A stretch of 64,000 nucleotides of DNA from Paenibacillus sp. LS1. Its GTDB lineage: Bacteria > Bacillota > Bacilli > Paenibacillales > Paenibacillaceae. The stretch is from the NCBI RefSeq assembly GCF_026013365.1, contig NZ_JAPDOE010000001.1:1-64000 (forward strand), in the 5' to 3' direction. Positions 8,889-17,912 of this stretch are shown piece by piece. The notes under the pieces are model-generated. The model was given only the letters and a program-made list of their open reading frames with translations. It did not search any database and was not told the origin of the DNA. Position 1 is the stretch's first letter. Every line of letters begins with the position of its first letter. The translations under genes were made by a program, and so were the position numbers.

Positions 8889-9806
8889 TTATTCACTCAA
8901 GACGATATCATATTTCTCTTTCAACCGTCGGATATCAGCTCTTGGCGGTGCACCGAACATGCGTGCATATTCGCGGCTAAATTGAGAGGCACTCTCGTAA
9001 CCAACCCGGAACGCTACATCTGCCGCATCTCCAGATTCGGCCATCAGGAGTCGCCGGGCTTCCTGTAATCTTAATTGTTTCTGGAATTGTAATGGGCTCA
9101 TGGCTGTGATCTCTTTGAAGTGACGATGGAATGAAGAGACGCTCATGCTGGCAGTCTCAGCCAGATCTTCAACGCGAAATGGCTGTTCCCAATGATGAAC
9201 GATGTACTCAATCGACTCCCTGATCCGATATGTGCTGCTGCCTTCCACTGCAATCTGCGCCAATTCTCCTCCGTAGGGCCCCTGAAGGAGGCGGAACAGA
9301 ATTTCTTTAACGTATAACGGAGCCAGGAACGGAATTTCTCCCGGCGTATCCAGCAATCGAACAAGCCGGAGTACAGCGTCCTGAATGGACGATTCCATCT
9401 GACCTACGAACATGGCTCGTCTGGCGTTTTCGTTGAAAGTTACCTTGATATTGCATTCGTTCAATACTTCCAGAATTTGGTTCGGTGTGAATTCGAGCTT
9501 GAGACTTAAGTAGGGTGCATCGGTGGATGCCTTGATAATCTGCCCGATGACCGGGAGATTCATGGAAGCAATCAGATAATTGGAAGGTCCATATTCATAA
9601 CGCTCCTGCGCGAGCAATAATTCTTTCAACCCTTGAACAATCACACAAAGTGAAGGTTTATATACTCTGTATGCCGGTTCGCTAATCCTTGAATGGTGAT
9701 AGACAAACAGAGAAGGAATCGCCGTTTCCATTGCACCATTATGATTGGAATGGCGTTCAATCAAGTCACTCAATTCCTGTTTTGGTTGAAATAATTCTTC
9801 GGTCAT
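8889..9806 (-). CDS. AraC family regulator with AraC_N domain (YqhC-like)
   Basis: A 305-residue regulator. The N-terminal half (about 20-180) matches the AraC_N type, with YKPSLCVIVQG and a following YEYGPSNYLI strand pattern. The C-terminal half has two helix-turn-helix motifs, including ASMSVSSFHRHFKEIT and VAFRVGYESASQFSREYARMFG. GGAGGA precedes the ATG. It is divergent from an aldo/keto reductase at 10180, the same pairing as YqhC with aldehyde reductases in enterobacteria, so it probably activates that gene in response to aldehydes. The inducer is inferred from that analogy only. Confidence 0.88.
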   Translation of the reverse strand: MTEELFQPKQELSDLIERHSNHNGAMETAIPSLFVYHHSRISEPAYRVYKPSLCVIVQGLKELLLAQERYEYGPSNYLIASMNLPVIGQIIKASTDAPYLSLKLEFTPNQILEVLNECNIKVTFNENARRAMFVGQMESSIQDAVLRLVRLLDTPGEIPFLAPLYVKEILFRLLQGPYGGELAQIAVEGSSTYRIRESIEYIVHHWEQPFRVEDLAETASMSVSSFHRHFKEITAMSPLQFQKQLRLQEARRLLMAESGDAADVAFRVGYESASQFSREYARMFGAPPRADIRRLKEKYDIVLSE

Positions 9807-10179
9807 ACGTTTTCCTCCTCACGGGTTTAACCTAGTTACATTATAAAGCTTACCGTACAGAATCAAAAGGGGGCCTGAGAGGATCAGGCAATCAATTAAG
9901 ACGATTGATATACCGCTTGCAGCCCATGAGTCGGCATACTAAGAGTAATGTTAACAGAGCCAAGCAATTAAAGTTTATTCGAAAAGTTGGGTGAACAAGG
10001 TGATGAAGTGGTTATCAATCCATGTCAGGCGAATTTTGATTGACAGGCTCGAATCACAGATCAAGTTGGAAGAAAATTCCGTACATCGAGATATATACTT
10101 CACATGCTGGTTAGAGCTAGTTTCCGAAGAGGTGGAGACAACACCCTTTTACAAAACAAATTCAAGGAGAGTGTGAAAT
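9807..10179. other. Divergent control region between araC-type gene and aldo/keto reductase
   Basis: A 373-bp stretch. It holds a small perfect dyad, GCCTGA-GAGGA-TCAGGC at 9874-9890, with no T tract. A 61-codon GTG frame at 9991-10176 has a basic, unrecognised product and only a weak upstream ribosome site; I do not call it a gene. AAGGAG before 10180 serves the reductase. Regulator sites are expected here but none is recognised with confidence. Confidence 0.5.
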
Positions 10180-11166
10180 ATGGAATATGTGAAATTAGGA
10201 CGTACAGGTCTGGATGTCTCCAGATTATGTCTGGGTTGTATGAGTTACGGTGTACCTGAACGCGGAATGGCACCGTGGTCCTTGAATGAAGAGCAGAGTC
10301 GCCCGTTCATCCAGAAGGCGTTGGATGCTGGTATTAATTTCTTCGATACAGCCAATATCTATTCCGATGGAACCAGTGAGGAAATTGTTGGACGTGCGTT
10401 GAAGGACTTTGCCCGTCGGGATGAGATTGTTCTGGCGACCAAATTGTTTTTCCGCATGAATGAAGGACCGAACGGTGCGGGGTTGTCCAGAAAAGCCATT
10501 ATGAACGAGATCGACAACAGTCTCATGCGTTTGGATACAGATTATGTAGACCTGTATCAGATCCATCGATGGGATAACACAACTCCTATTGAGGAAACGA
10601 TGGAAGCTCTTCATGATGTAGTTAAGGCCGGAAAGGTCAGATACATTGGAGCTTCTTCAATGTATGCCTGGCAATTCATGAAAGCTCAATATACAGCGGA
10701 ACGCCATGGCTGGACGAAATTCGTCTCGATGCAGAATCATTATAACCTGTTGTATCGTGAAGAAGAGCGTGAGATGCTGCCTTTATGTCTGGAAGAAGGA
10801 GTTGGTATTATTCCGTGGAGTCCTCTTGCTAAAGGACGTCTTACCCGGGATTGGAATGAACAGACTGCTCGTTCAGGAATCGACCCGGTCGGGAAGGCAT
10901 TCTATGAGAGTGCGATGGCGGATGCGGATCGTCAAGTGGTGGAGAGAGTCATGAAAGTAGCTGAGCAACGGGATATTCCTCGTGCACAGGTCGCTCTGGC
11001 ATGGTTGTTGCACCAAGAAGCAGTAACAGCACCCATTATCGGTGCGACCAAGATTCATCATCTGGAGGATGCGATCTCAGCCCTTTCCGTGAAGCTGACT
11101 ACGGAAGAGATCCGTTTCCTCGAAGAAGCATATGTACCCCATCCGGTAACAGGAAATCTCAGTTAA
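10180..11166 (+). CDS. Aldo/keto reductase
   Basis: A 328-residue NADPH-dependent aldo/keto reductase of TIM-barrel type. The catalytic tetrad is visible: Asp and Tyr in FFDTANIYSDG, Lys in VLATKLFF and His in YQIHRWD. The C-terminal cofactor region includes APIIGATKIHHLEDA. It reduces aldehydes or ketones in the cytoplasm; the closest groups are YajO- or AKR11-like general reductases. AAGGAG lies before the ATG. It is divergent from the AraC-type regulator, which probably controls it. Confidence 0.92.
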   Translation: MEYVKLGRTGLDVSRLCLGCMSYGVPERGMAPWSLNEEQSRPFIQKALDAGINFFDTANIYSDGTSEEIVGRALKDFARRDEIVLATKLFFRMNEGPNGAGLSRKAIMNEIDNSLMRLDTDYVDLYQIHRWDNTTPIEETMEALHDVVKAGKVRYIGASSMYAWQFMKAQYTAERHGWTKFVSMQNHYNLLYREEEREMLPLCLEEGVGIIPWSPLAKGRLTRDWNEQTARSGIDPVGKAFYESAMADADRQVVERVMKVAEQRDIPRAQVALAWLLHQEAVTAPIIGATKIHHLEDAISALSVKLTTEEIRFLEEAYVPHPVTGNLS

Positions 11167-11184
11167 TTAGAGTGCTTTATCTGA

Positions 11185-11210
11185 AAAGTCGCCATCTGGC
11201 GGCTTTTTTT
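11185..11210 (+). terminator. Terminator after the aldo/keto reductase
   Basis: Hairpin AAGTCGCC-ATCT-GGCGGCTT followed by a T tract, a clear member of the recurring terminator family. Confidence 0.9.
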
Positions 11211-11299
11211 GAATGATATAAGAAGTGAATTGACAGTTCCATTATATTAAAGTTATTATAGATACATTAGATCCTTAATTGAAGAGGAGATTATATTCT

Positions 11300-12064
11300 A
11301 TGAATAACGGACATTCATCCGATCAAGCGAACGAATTGTGGAGCGGTCATTCCATTCCGTTTACAACGTTACAGGGAACACCTATCTTATCCTTGCTCCA
11401 GCCATCACATGGGGAAAGAATCCTTGATTTAGGTTGCGGCAACGGGGAGCTGACAGCCAAAATTGCAGCGGCAGGAGCACTGCCAACAGGTATAGATTTT
11501 TCAGAGGAGACAATTAGGCAAGCTAAACTGAAATACCCGGATATGAATATTCAAGTCGAAAATGCTTGTCATTATCGGACAGAAGAACCGTTCGATGCGG
11601 TCTTCTCTCATGCCGTTCTGCATTGGATACAAGATGCTCCAGCTGTAGTTCAATCGATACAGTTAGCGCTCAAGACGGGTGGCCGATTCGTGGCTGAGTT
11701 TGCTGCAAATGGCAACACGGCTATATTAATTACAGCGGTACGGGAAGAACTAGATGCCCGTGGATACAAATGGGAAGGTAGGAATCCGTGGTATCACCCA
11801 ACCATTGGCGAATATGCGAATTTACTGGAGCAAAACGGTTTTCGAGTTAGTCTGGCCCATTACGTGGACCAGTTTACCCCGTTCAAGCCAGGTGCCAGAA
11901 AGTGGTTGACCAGCTTTGCTGAGTATTTATTCAAGGGAATCACGCTTGCAGAACAGGGTGTTATTATGGATACTGTTGAGAAGAAGGTACAGCCACAACT
12001 GATGCGGGATGCACAATGGTATCTGGACAGAAGCCGACTGCGAGTTGTAGCTATAAAGGAATAG
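11300..12064 (+). CDS. Class I SAM-dependent methyltransferase
   Basis: A 254-residue methyltransferase with the SAM-binding motif ILDLGCGNGELT near residues 46-57, the acidic ribose-binding residue in GIDFSEETI and the post-motif FDAVFSHAVLHWI. It resembles the trans-aconitate methyltransferase-like group, but the substrate is not determinable. ATG 11300 is preferred over an upstream TTG because AGGAG lies about 10 bases before it. A pentapeptide-repeat gene follows 11 bases downstream, so they are likely co-transcribed. Confidence 0.88.
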   Translation: MNNGHSSDQANELWSGHSIPFTTLQGTPILSLLQPSHGERILDLGCGNGELTAKIAAAGALPTGIDFSEETIRQAKLKYPDMNIQVENACHYRTEEPFDAVFSHAVLHWIQDAPAVVQSIQLALKTGGRFVAEFAANGNTAILITAVREELDARGYKWEGRNPWYHPTIGEYANLLEQNGFRVSLAHYVDQFTPFKPGARKWLTSFAEYLFKGITLAEQGVIMDTVEKKVQPQLMRDAQWYLDRSRLRVVAIKE

Positions 12065-12075
12065 GGGAATACGGG

Positions 12076-12705
12076 ATGAAAATGGATAAACCCAAGATTC
12101 AGGAGCAGTTACTCGAACCGGAAACGATTGTATTTCTCGAATCCAAAGTTGAGTACAAACACAAACTGATCGAGAACATCATGCTGGATCAACAGGAAGC
12201 GAGTAAGGTTTCATTTGAAAATGTTGTATTTAGACATGTGACGATCTCGGAGTCAACTTTGGAACAGTTTGAGTTCACCGATGTCCGGTTCGAACACTGC
12301 GACTTCTCCAATGTCAATCTCTCTGGTGCCTTTATGCATCGGATCGAATGGCATAACTGCAAGTTTGTCGGAACTGATTTTTCCAATAGTCGATTGCAAA
12401 ATGTCAATTTCCTTCATGGTTTAGGAGACTACAGCAACTTCCGTTTTGCCCATCTGAAACAGGTCTCCTTCTCGGAATGTACCTTGATTGGTGCGGACTT
12501 TGCCTATCTTGCACTTCAAAAAATGGAGTTCATTCAATGTAACATCGACCAAGCTTCCATGACGGGGACCAAAATGAAGGATTTTGATCTTAGCGATTGC
12601 CAATTTGACTCTTTGGTGCTGACCATGGAAGATCTCAACGGTTGTGTGATTTCACCGCATCAAGCCGCCACATTTGTAGGATTAATGGGCATCATCATTA
12701 AATAA
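12076..12705 (+). CDS. Pentapeptide repeat protein
   Basis: A 209-residue protein. From about residue 50 to 185 it shows the A(D/N)(L/F)xx pattern of the right-handed quadrilateral beta helix, for example FEHCDFSNVNLSGAF, FVGTDFSNSRLQNVNF and LIGADFAYLALQKM. Relatives include the Qnr DNA-mimic proteins that shield gyrase from quinolones, but many members have no known role and this one lacks the loops needed to call Qnr. ATG 12076 follows AGGGGAA at about 7 bases. It follows the methyltransferase closely. Confidence 0.85.
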   Translation: MKMDKPKIQEQLLEPETIVFLESKVEYKHKLIENIMLDQQEASKVSFENVVFRHVTISESTLEQFEFTDVRFEHCDFSNVNLSGAFMHRIEWHNCKFVGTDFSNSRLQNVNFLHGLGDYSNFRFAHLKQVSFSECTLIGADFAYLALQKMEFIQCNIDQASMTGTKMKDFDLSDCQFDSLVLTMEDLNGCVISPHQAATFVGLMGIIIK

Positions 12706-12728
12706 ATGGAATGATCCTAATATCAGGG

Positions 12729-12756
12729 TTGCCAAGATAGTAGAAGTGTGTATAAT
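12729..12756 (+). promoter_or_regulatory. Promoter for the guanidine riboswitch transcript
   Basis: TTGCCA at 12729-12734 and TATAAT at 12751-12756 with a 16-base spacer and TGTG just before the -10, placing the transcription start about 10-15 bases before the riboswitch. Confidence 0.7.
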
Positions 12757-12777
12757 TGGAGACACATTAGAATAAAA

Positions 12778-12914
12778 ACAGGTTTTCTAGGGTTCCGCGA
12801 CGGTTGTGTCGGTCTGGTCCGAGAGTAAACCCGCAACCTGTTGGTTGTGCCACGGAGGGATAAAAGCCTGGGAGATGAACTGCTTCATGCAGTTTGTTTC
12901 CCGGGCTTTTTTTG
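12778..12914 (+). ncRNA. Guanidine-I (ykkC/yxkD) riboswitch with expression-platform terminator
   Basis: The conserved ykkC-type blocks are all present in order: CTAGGGTTCCG at 12788, GGTCCGAGAG near 12816, and ACGGAGGGATAAAAGCC from 12852. ACAGGTT and AACCTGT at the flanks of the first part pair to close P1. The aptamer runs into a strong hairpin, AGCCTGGGA paired with TCCCGGGCT, followed by seven T residues, the terminator that guanidinium binding should prevent. It lies directly upstream of two SMR exporters, the classical target. This identification rests on remembered consensus, and the match is extensive. Confidence 0.95.
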
Positions 12915-12978
12915 TTTTTTCGCTAATGAACCCTTACGGGTTGTACAAAAAATGTAGAAGAGAAAGGGCGTTACAGGA

Positions 12979-13317
12979 ATGAATAAAACGTGGATGTCGG
13001 TTGTGATTGCTGCTCTGTTTGAAGTGGGTTGGGTCATTGGATTGAAACATGCCAGTGGTCTGCTGGAATGGGGGCTTACACTAATTGCGATTATCATTAG
13101 TTTCTCCTTGATGATTGCAGCTTCGCGGACACTGCCCGTGGGAACCGTATACGCAGTATTCGTTGGCCTGGGTACCGCAGGTACAGTGCTTGCAGAGATT
13201 GTTTTGTTTAATGCACCTGTGCAAACCGGAAAAATGATACTCATTGGTGTACTTTTACTCGGTGTAATTGGTCTTAAAATGCTAAGTAAAGAGAAGAATA
13301 AGGAGGTGCAGCTCTAA
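12979..13317 (+). CDS. ykkC: SMR family guanidinium exporter subunit YkkC
   Basis: A 112-residue, four-helix small multidrug resistance protein, the same length as Bacillus subtilis YkkC and with the same landmarks: [15 protein letters not shown] carrying the essential membrane Glu near residue 15, and [20 protein letters not shown] in helix 3. Gdx-type SMR proteins swap guanidinium for protons; the paired form probably acts as a YkkC/YkkD heterodimer in the membrane. It is controlled by the guanidine-I riboswitch immediately upstream. Its stop overlaps the next start by one base. Confidence 0.95.
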   Translation: MNKTWMSVVIAALFEVGWVIGLKHASGLLEWGLTLIAIIISFSLMIAASRTLPVGTVYAVFVGLGTAGTVLAEIVLFNAPVQTGKMILIGVLLLGVIGLKMLSKEKNKEVQL

Positions 13318-13631
13318 TGAACTGGGTATTTCTTATCTTGGCAGGCGTATTTGAGATGATCGGAGTGCTTATGATAAACAAGTTGCACAAAGACCGTAAT
13401 CTCATTTCACTGGTTCTATTGGTAGCCGGGTTTGGTTTGAGCTTTATATTTCTATCTCTGGCGATGAAAACTCTTCCCATGGGAACAGCATATGCCGTGT
13501 GGACTGGAATAGGAGCTTCCGGCGGTGCCATACTTGGCATGGTATTTTACGGAGAACCTCGAAATGCCTTGAGAATTGTGTTTATCGCCATGGTACTCGG
13601 ATCAGCAGTAGGTCTTAAATTGGTCAGTTGA
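13317..13631 (+). CDS. ykkD: SMR family guanidinium exporter subunit YkkD
   Basis: A 104-residue four-helix SMR protein, partner of YkkC. It has the membrane Glu in LAGVFEMIGVLMINKL near residue 13 and PMGTAYAVWTGIGASGGAILG in helix 3, matching YkkD of Bacillus subtilis. The start overlaps the ykkC stop as TAATG, which secures balanced translation. AAGGAGG lies a few bases upstream inside ykkC. Confidence 0.95.
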   Translation: MNWVFLILAGVFEMIGVLMINKLHKDRNLISLVLLVAGFGLSFIFLSLAMKTLPMGTAYAVWTGIGASGGAILGMVFYGEPRNALRIVFIAMVLGSAVGLKLVS

Positions 13632-13747
13632 AAAAATGAAAATAAAAAGATAATTTACAGATTGCGTTTTTAATGGTATCCTTATACGTTACGTGTGAAA
13701 TAAAAGATACGTCTTATTGATAGATGTGCGTAAATGAAGGAGACAAC

Positions 13748-15184
13748 ATGACATTTAACGACTTAAATATTATCCCCTCTATTATGGAAGGGTTAAGCAA
13801 AGCAAACTATACTAATCCTACGCCTATACAGGAACAGGCAATTCCAGCTGTATTAGCGGGCAGAGATCTGCTGGGATGTGCACAGACAGGAACAGGCAAG
13901 ACGGCAGCATTTTCGGTGCCGATCATTCAATTATTGAGCGAAAGATCCAAAGGACAAGGATCGAAGTCCACACGACATATTCGCTCATTGATTTTAACAC
14001 CTACACGAGAACTAGCTATTCAGATCGCGGATAACATCAAGGTATATAGTCGGTATACGGACATTCGTTGTACGGCTATCGTTGGTGGTGTTTCGCAAAA
14101 AGTGCAAGAGCGGGCGCTGAATCAAGGTGCAGATATTATTATCGCAACGCCTGGCAGATTGAACGATCTGATTAACCAGAGACGTATTGATCTGAAGATG
14201 GTTGAGATTCTCGTTCTGGATGAAGCAGACCGGATGTTGGACATGGGCTTCATTCATGATGTGAAAAGAATCATTGCCAAAATGCCGAACAAGAAGCAGA
14301 CACTGTTCTTCTCAGCTACGATGCCTCCTGAAATTACTAAAATGGTTAAAACCTTGCTGGTTGATCCAGTCAAAGTAGAAATCACACCGGTATCTTCCAC
14401 AGTAGACCGCATCGAGCAGTCTATATATTTGCTGGAGAATGGTAAGAAGCAGCAGATGTTGAACCAAATTTTGGAGGATAAATCCATCGTCACGGCATTG
14501 GTGTTCACACGCACGAAGCGCGGTGCTGACCGGGTTACACGTGATTTGGCCAAAGTGAATGTTACGGCACAGGCTATTCATGGCAATAAATCTCAGAACG
14601 AGCGACAACGGGCACTGAACAACTTCAAGAGCGGGGCCACGCGAGTACTGGTGGCGACGGATATTGCGGCAAGAGGAATTGACGTGGAAGAGCTGTCGCA
14701 TGTCATTAACTTTAACCTGCCTAACATTCCGGAAACGTATGTTCACCGTATTGGACGTACAGGTAGAGCAGGGAAAAGCGGGATGGCCATCTCATTCTGT
14801 GAGAAAGACGAACTTCCATTCCTGAGGGATATCGAGAAAGTAATCAAGAAGACGATTCCTGAAGTGAAAGGTCATCCGTATCCAATGACAGGTGTACCTG
14901 TGTTTGAAAAAACGAACAAAGCACCAGGCAGTAAACCTGCCTTTAACAAATCATCTGCAGGCAAACCGGCCAAGTCCAAGGCGAACCCGGCACGCAAGCC
15001 CAAATCCGAGTGGTTTGCCAAGAGTGGCAAAACGACTAGTAGTCGTTCAAACGATGGTAGATCCAATAGTAGTCGTTCAAACGACGGCAGATCCAACGGC
15101 AGTAGATCACACAGCAGTAGCAGTAAACCCAATAATGGCTCGTTCAGCCGAAGCAGCAAAACACGAAACGATAGAGCCAATTAA
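13748..15184 (+). CDS. rhlE: DEAD-box RNA helicase, RhlE type
   Basis: A 478-residue ATP-dependent RNA helicase. Motifs in order: Q motif PTPIQEQAIP, Walker A AQTGTGKT, Ib-type TPGRL, DEAD box VLDEADRMLDMGF, SAT in FFSATMPPE, and YVHRIGRTGRAG as motif VI. The C-terminal 90 residues are basic and rich in Ser, Arg, Asn and Gly and should bind RNA without folding. It unwinds short RNA duplexes in ribosome assembly or RNA decay, often in the cold. ATG 13748 has AAGGAGA 4 bases upstream; an in-frame ATG at 13724 has none. Confidence 0.93.
   Translation: MTFNDLNIIPSIMEGLSKANYTNPTPIQEQAIPAVLAGRDLLGCAQTGTGKTAAFSVPIIQLLSERSKGQGSKSTRHIRSLILTPTRELAIQIADNIKVYSRYTDIRCTAIVGGVSQKVQERALNQGADIIIATPGRLNDLINQRRIDLKMVEILVLDEADRMLDMGFIHDVKRIIAKMPNKKQTLFFSATMPPEITKMVKTLLVDPVKVEITPVSSTVDRIEQSIYLLENGKKQQMLNQILEDKSIVTALVFTRTKRGADRVTRDLAKVNVTAQAIHGNKSQNERQRALNNFKSGATRVLVATDIAARGIDVEELSHVINFNLPNIPETYVHRIGRTGRAGKSGMAISFCEKDELPFLRDIEKVIKKTIPEVKGHPYPMTGVPVFEKTNKAPGSKPAFNKSSAGKPAKSKANPARKPKSEWFAKSGKTTSSRSNDGRSNSSRSNDGRSNGSRSHSSSSKPNNGSFSRSSKTRNDRAN
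15038..15097 (+). repeat. Two tandem 30-bp repeats in the rhlE tail
   Basis: The 30-bp unit at 15038-15067 is repeated at 15068-15097 with a few changes, encoding SSRSNDGRSN twice. The unit is ten codons, so it keeps the frame and lengthens the disordered RNA-binding tail. Confidence 0.85.
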
Positions 15185-15202
15185 GATTTAAATAAATCCA
15201 GA

Positions 15203-15239
15203 TAAAACCTTCTCCATTCATATGGAGGAGGTTTTATTA
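15203..15239 (+). terminator. Terminator after rhlE
   Basis: AAAACC-TTCTCCAT paired with ATGGAGGAGGTTTT around a TCAT loop, followed by T-rich sequence. Confidence 0.88.
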
Positions 15240-15325
15240 TGAGCTTTTATGTGTAACAAGCTTATTTACATACGAACTTACATTCGGTATCATTATATCG
15301 TCTATTGTGAAAGGGAGGTACTGAC

Positions 15326-15676
15326 TTGAAAGATACAGTGATTGAATACGGTTTGAAGAAGAAAGGTGCGATCAAGGATTATCCATTTGGGCCTAATCCA
15401 GTCGCGATTAAGGTTGCGGGTAAGATGTTCGCGCTTATTTTTGAAAACGAAGAGAACTGTCGCTTGAACTTAAAATGTGACCCCATTATTGCAGAGAACC
15501 TGAGAGAGCAGCATGAAGCCGTTCAACCGGGATATCATATGAACAAAAAACATTGGAATACCATTACGCTGGATGGTTCATTGTCAGATGAGGATGTCTA
15601 CGTCATGATCGATCACTCTTATGATATGGTTGTCAAATCCCTTCCGAAAAGCGTTCGGGAATCTCTGGCCGAATAG
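15326..15676 (+). CDS. MmcQ/YjbR family DNA-binding-like protein
   Basis: A 116-residue protein of the MmcQ/YjbR (CyaY-like fold) family: KDYPFGPNPVAIKVAGKMFALI near the start, LKCDPIIAENLREQH in the middle and GYHMNKKHWNTITLDGSL at the end are typical. Its cellular role is not settled; members are described as putative DNA-binding. It starts with TTG, supported by GGAGGT 6 bases upstream. It is convergent with the RpiR gene and separated by only 23 bases with no terminator seen. Confidence 0.88.
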   Translation: MKDTVIEYGLKKKGAIKDYPFGPNPVAIKVAGKMFALIFENEENCRLNLKCDPIIAENLREQHEAVQPGYHMNKKHWNTITLDGSLSDEDVYVMIDHSYDMVVKSLPKSVRESLAE

Positions 15677-15699
15677 TGAAGCATTTCATGTAACTCACA

Positions 15700-16569
15700 T
15701 TAATCATCACTTAACAGGTCACTGACCTGGAGTTTCTCATATGTCTCGGCTGAAGTCTGCCTATTCGTCGCGTAGTCGATTTTATAGATACAGGAGTAGA
15801 TGACGTTTAACACATATTCAAAAGCAATCTGGGAAGAAAATGATCCAATCTTGGCAAGCTTCACTTCATCATTGGGAACTCGGATACAGATCGTGCTGAG
15901 CTTCGCCAGTTCGCTGTGACGGGTTGCTGTGATGGTGATAAAAGGAATATGTTCGCGCTTAAAATGATGGGCCGCTGTAATATAACTCTGAGATTTTCCA
16001 TGATAGGTGAGGAAAATAGCACAATCTTTTGTGGTCAGGTTGACGGTATGGTGCGCCCATTCAGACAGCTCGGTGGCAATAACTACATATTTGTTTATTT
16101 TGAACAGTTTATTTTGAAAACTTTTCGCCCGGATCTGCGAATCGCCCATGGCGTAGATGAATATCCGTTCAGCCCGATCCAATAATTGCGCTGTGAGTGA
16201 CAGCAAGTCATCGTCCATATAAGCCACATTCTTATCGATGGTTTCCTTCATTAATTCGGCAATTTCTTTTGCCACCTGAAGCGAAGACTCACCCAGACTG
16301 AACGGATAATTAGGGTCCACATTGGATATGTTCTGGGCGGAGTCCTTCTCAAATTCCCGGGCAAGTCTGATCATGAATTCTTTGAAGCCTGTGAGTTCAA
16401 GTTTGTGAATGAGTCGATTAATTGCCGAATGTGAGGTATAGGTGACTTTCGCGAGTTCTTGCACATTTAAATGAAGAATACGGTCCTTATGTGTCAATAT
16501 GTAGGAAGCGATGCTTTTTTCGTTTGGTGTAAAGTTATGCATGTCGGTTAATTGAGTTAGTATTTTCAT
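15700..16569 (-). CDS. RpiR/MurR family transcriptional regulator
   Basis: A 289-residue regulator with an N-terminal HTH_6 domain (about 1-75, with VTYTSHSAINRLIHKLEL as the recognition region) and a C-terminal SIS sugar-phosphate sensing domain (about 115-260, with IFIYAMGDSQIRAKSF and FLTYHGKSQS). ATG 16569 is favoured over GTG 16578, which sits directly on the ribosome site. It is divergent from the YhhX-like oxidoreductase at 16749 and probably controls it in response to a phosphorylated sugar. Confidence 0.88.
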   Translation of the reverse strand: MKILTQLTDMHNFTPNEKSIASYILTHKDRILHLNVQELAKVTYTSHSAINRLIHKLELTGFKEFMIRLAREFEKDSAQNISNVDPNYPFSLGESSLQVAKEIAELMKETIDKNVAYMDDDLLSLTAQLLDRAERIFIYAMGDSQIRAKSFQNKLFKINKYVVIATELSEWAHHTVNLTTKDCAIFLTYHGKSQSYITAAHHFKREHIPFITITATRHSELAKLSTICIRVPNDEVKLAKIGSFSSQIAFEYVLNVIYSCIYKIDYATNRQTSAETYEKLQVSDLLSDD

Positions 16570-16748
16570 TAAGTTCACCCCAGGTAAGTTGAATAACGTC
16601 GATTACGGGCGTTCATTAAACATTTTGTTTACAGACAGACCGTCAGGCATACCTAAAAATGGTCGATTGTACCGTTATGGCGGCAAAGCCTATATTCAGA
16701 GCTGTCTTCTTTTATAATAAATGAAAAAGAGCCTTGGGGGGAATGATT

Positions 16749-17768
16749 ATGTTAACCATCGGATACATTGGTAATGGTAAAAGTGCGAATCGTTACCATC
16801 TTCCATTTTCATTGAATAGGGATCATCTGAACATAAAAACCATATATGCACGCAATCTGGATAAAACCGAGTGGGATCGTGTACCTGACGTAAACTACAC
16901 GGATGATGTCTCCACGGTGATGAATGATGAGGAGATTCAATTGGTAGTGGTCTGCACTCATACAGAGTCCCATTACTCATACGCGAAAATGGCACTTGAT
17001 CACGGCAAACATGTGCTTGTGGAGAAACCGTTCATGTTAACCCAGGCCGAAGCCATATCCATCTTCCAATATGCGAAAGAGAAAAATCTGGTGATCCAAT
17101 GTTATCAGAACAGACGGTATGATTCGGACTTCCTTACAACGAAGAAAGTGATTGAATCAGGGAAGCTGGGGGATCTGCTGGAGGTAGAGATGCACTACGA
17201 TTACTACCGTCCGGAAATCCCGAACAACATCTCTCATTTTTCCAAATATCACAGCTATCTATACGGACATGGGGTGCATACCATCGATCAGGTGTTGTCC
17301 TATTTCGGCAAACCGGATACCATCCATTCCGATGTGCGCCAACTGCTTGGGGAGGGAAGAATGAACGATTACTTTGACCTGGACTTTTATTATTCCTCAC
17401 TTAAAGTGTCCGTCAAATCAAGCTTTTTCCGCTTGAAGCCCCGTCCAAGCTTTGTGGTATATGGCAAGAAGGGTATGTTCGTGAAACAAACGGAGGACCG
17501 GCAGGAGGAACATCTGAAATTGTTTTATCTTCCGAAGGGACATGCTGACTTTGGCGTGGATCTCCCGCAGCACTATGGCGTCTTGACATATCTGGATGAT
17601 GAAGGAATCTATCATGAGGAAAAAGTGGTTTCGGAGATTGGCGACTACGCCCGAGTGTATGACGATATCTATCAAGCCATTGTGCATGGCAAGGATAAGG
17701 TCATCAAAGATGAAGAAACGATTACCGCAATGGGGATTCTGGAACAAGGTATAGCCGCGTGCAAATAA
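16749..17768 (+). CDS. Gfo/Idh/MocA family oxidoreductase (YhhX-like)
   Basis: A 339-residue NAD(P)-dependent sugar oxidoreductase. The Rossmann start is IGYIGNGKSANRYHLPF, and the family signature VLVEKPF lies near residue 95; Lys there is the expected catalytic residue. Overall it strongly resembles Escherichia coli YhhX, including QCYQNRRYDSDFLT and GHGVHTIDQVLSYFG. The GGGGGGAA ribosome site fits ATG 16749 (ATG 16743 is an alternative). It is divergent from the RpiR regulator, suggesting sugar-phosphate-linked control. Substrate unknown. Confidence 0.9.
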   Translation: MLTIGYIGNGKSANRYHLPFSLNRDHLNIKTIYARNLDKTEWDRVPDVNYTDDVSTVMNDEEIQLVVVCTHTESHYSYAKMALDHGKHVLVEKPFMLTQAEAISIFQYAKEKNLVIQCYQNRRYDSDFLTTKKVIESGKLGDLLEVEMHYDYYRPEIPNNISHFSKYHSYLYGHGVHTIDQVLSYFGKPDTIHSDVRQLLGEGRMNDYFDLDFYYSSLKVSVKSSFFRLKPRPSFVVYGKKGMFVKQTEDRQEEHLKLFYLPKGHADFGVDLPQHYGVLTYLDDEGIYHEEKVVSEIGDYARVYDDIYQAIVHGKDKVIKDEETITAMGILEQGIAACK

Positions 17769-17838
17769 ACAAATAAGCGTTGAGCTTACGATTATAGATC
17801 CGTTTCGAAGAAAAGGTAAGTAAAGATAAACGACAAAG

Positions 17839-17861
17839 AGCCACCTTCCGGTGGCTTTTGT
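17839..17861. terminator. Terminator between the oxidoreductase and the dehydrogenase
   Basis: AGCCACC-TTCC-GGTGGCT with a short T run after it and A residues before it, between two convergent genes. Confidence 0.75.
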
Positions 17862-17912
17862 CATTCAATTTCAATCTGAAATCAGATAGAATGCTTTCGG
17901 GTTCGTGAGGTA

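Noticed and set aside
9991..10176. 61-codon frame with GTG start before the aldo/keto reductase
   Set aside because: The product is basic and unrecognised, the ribosome site is weak and the region is a divergent control region.
12076..12705. Calling the pentapeptide protein a Qnr quinolone-resistance protein
   Set aside because: The repeats fit the fold, but the Qnr-specific loops and length are not clear, and many members are unrelated to resistance.
16618..16748. RpiR operator in the divergent region
   Set aside because: No convincing dyad could be separated from background by eye.
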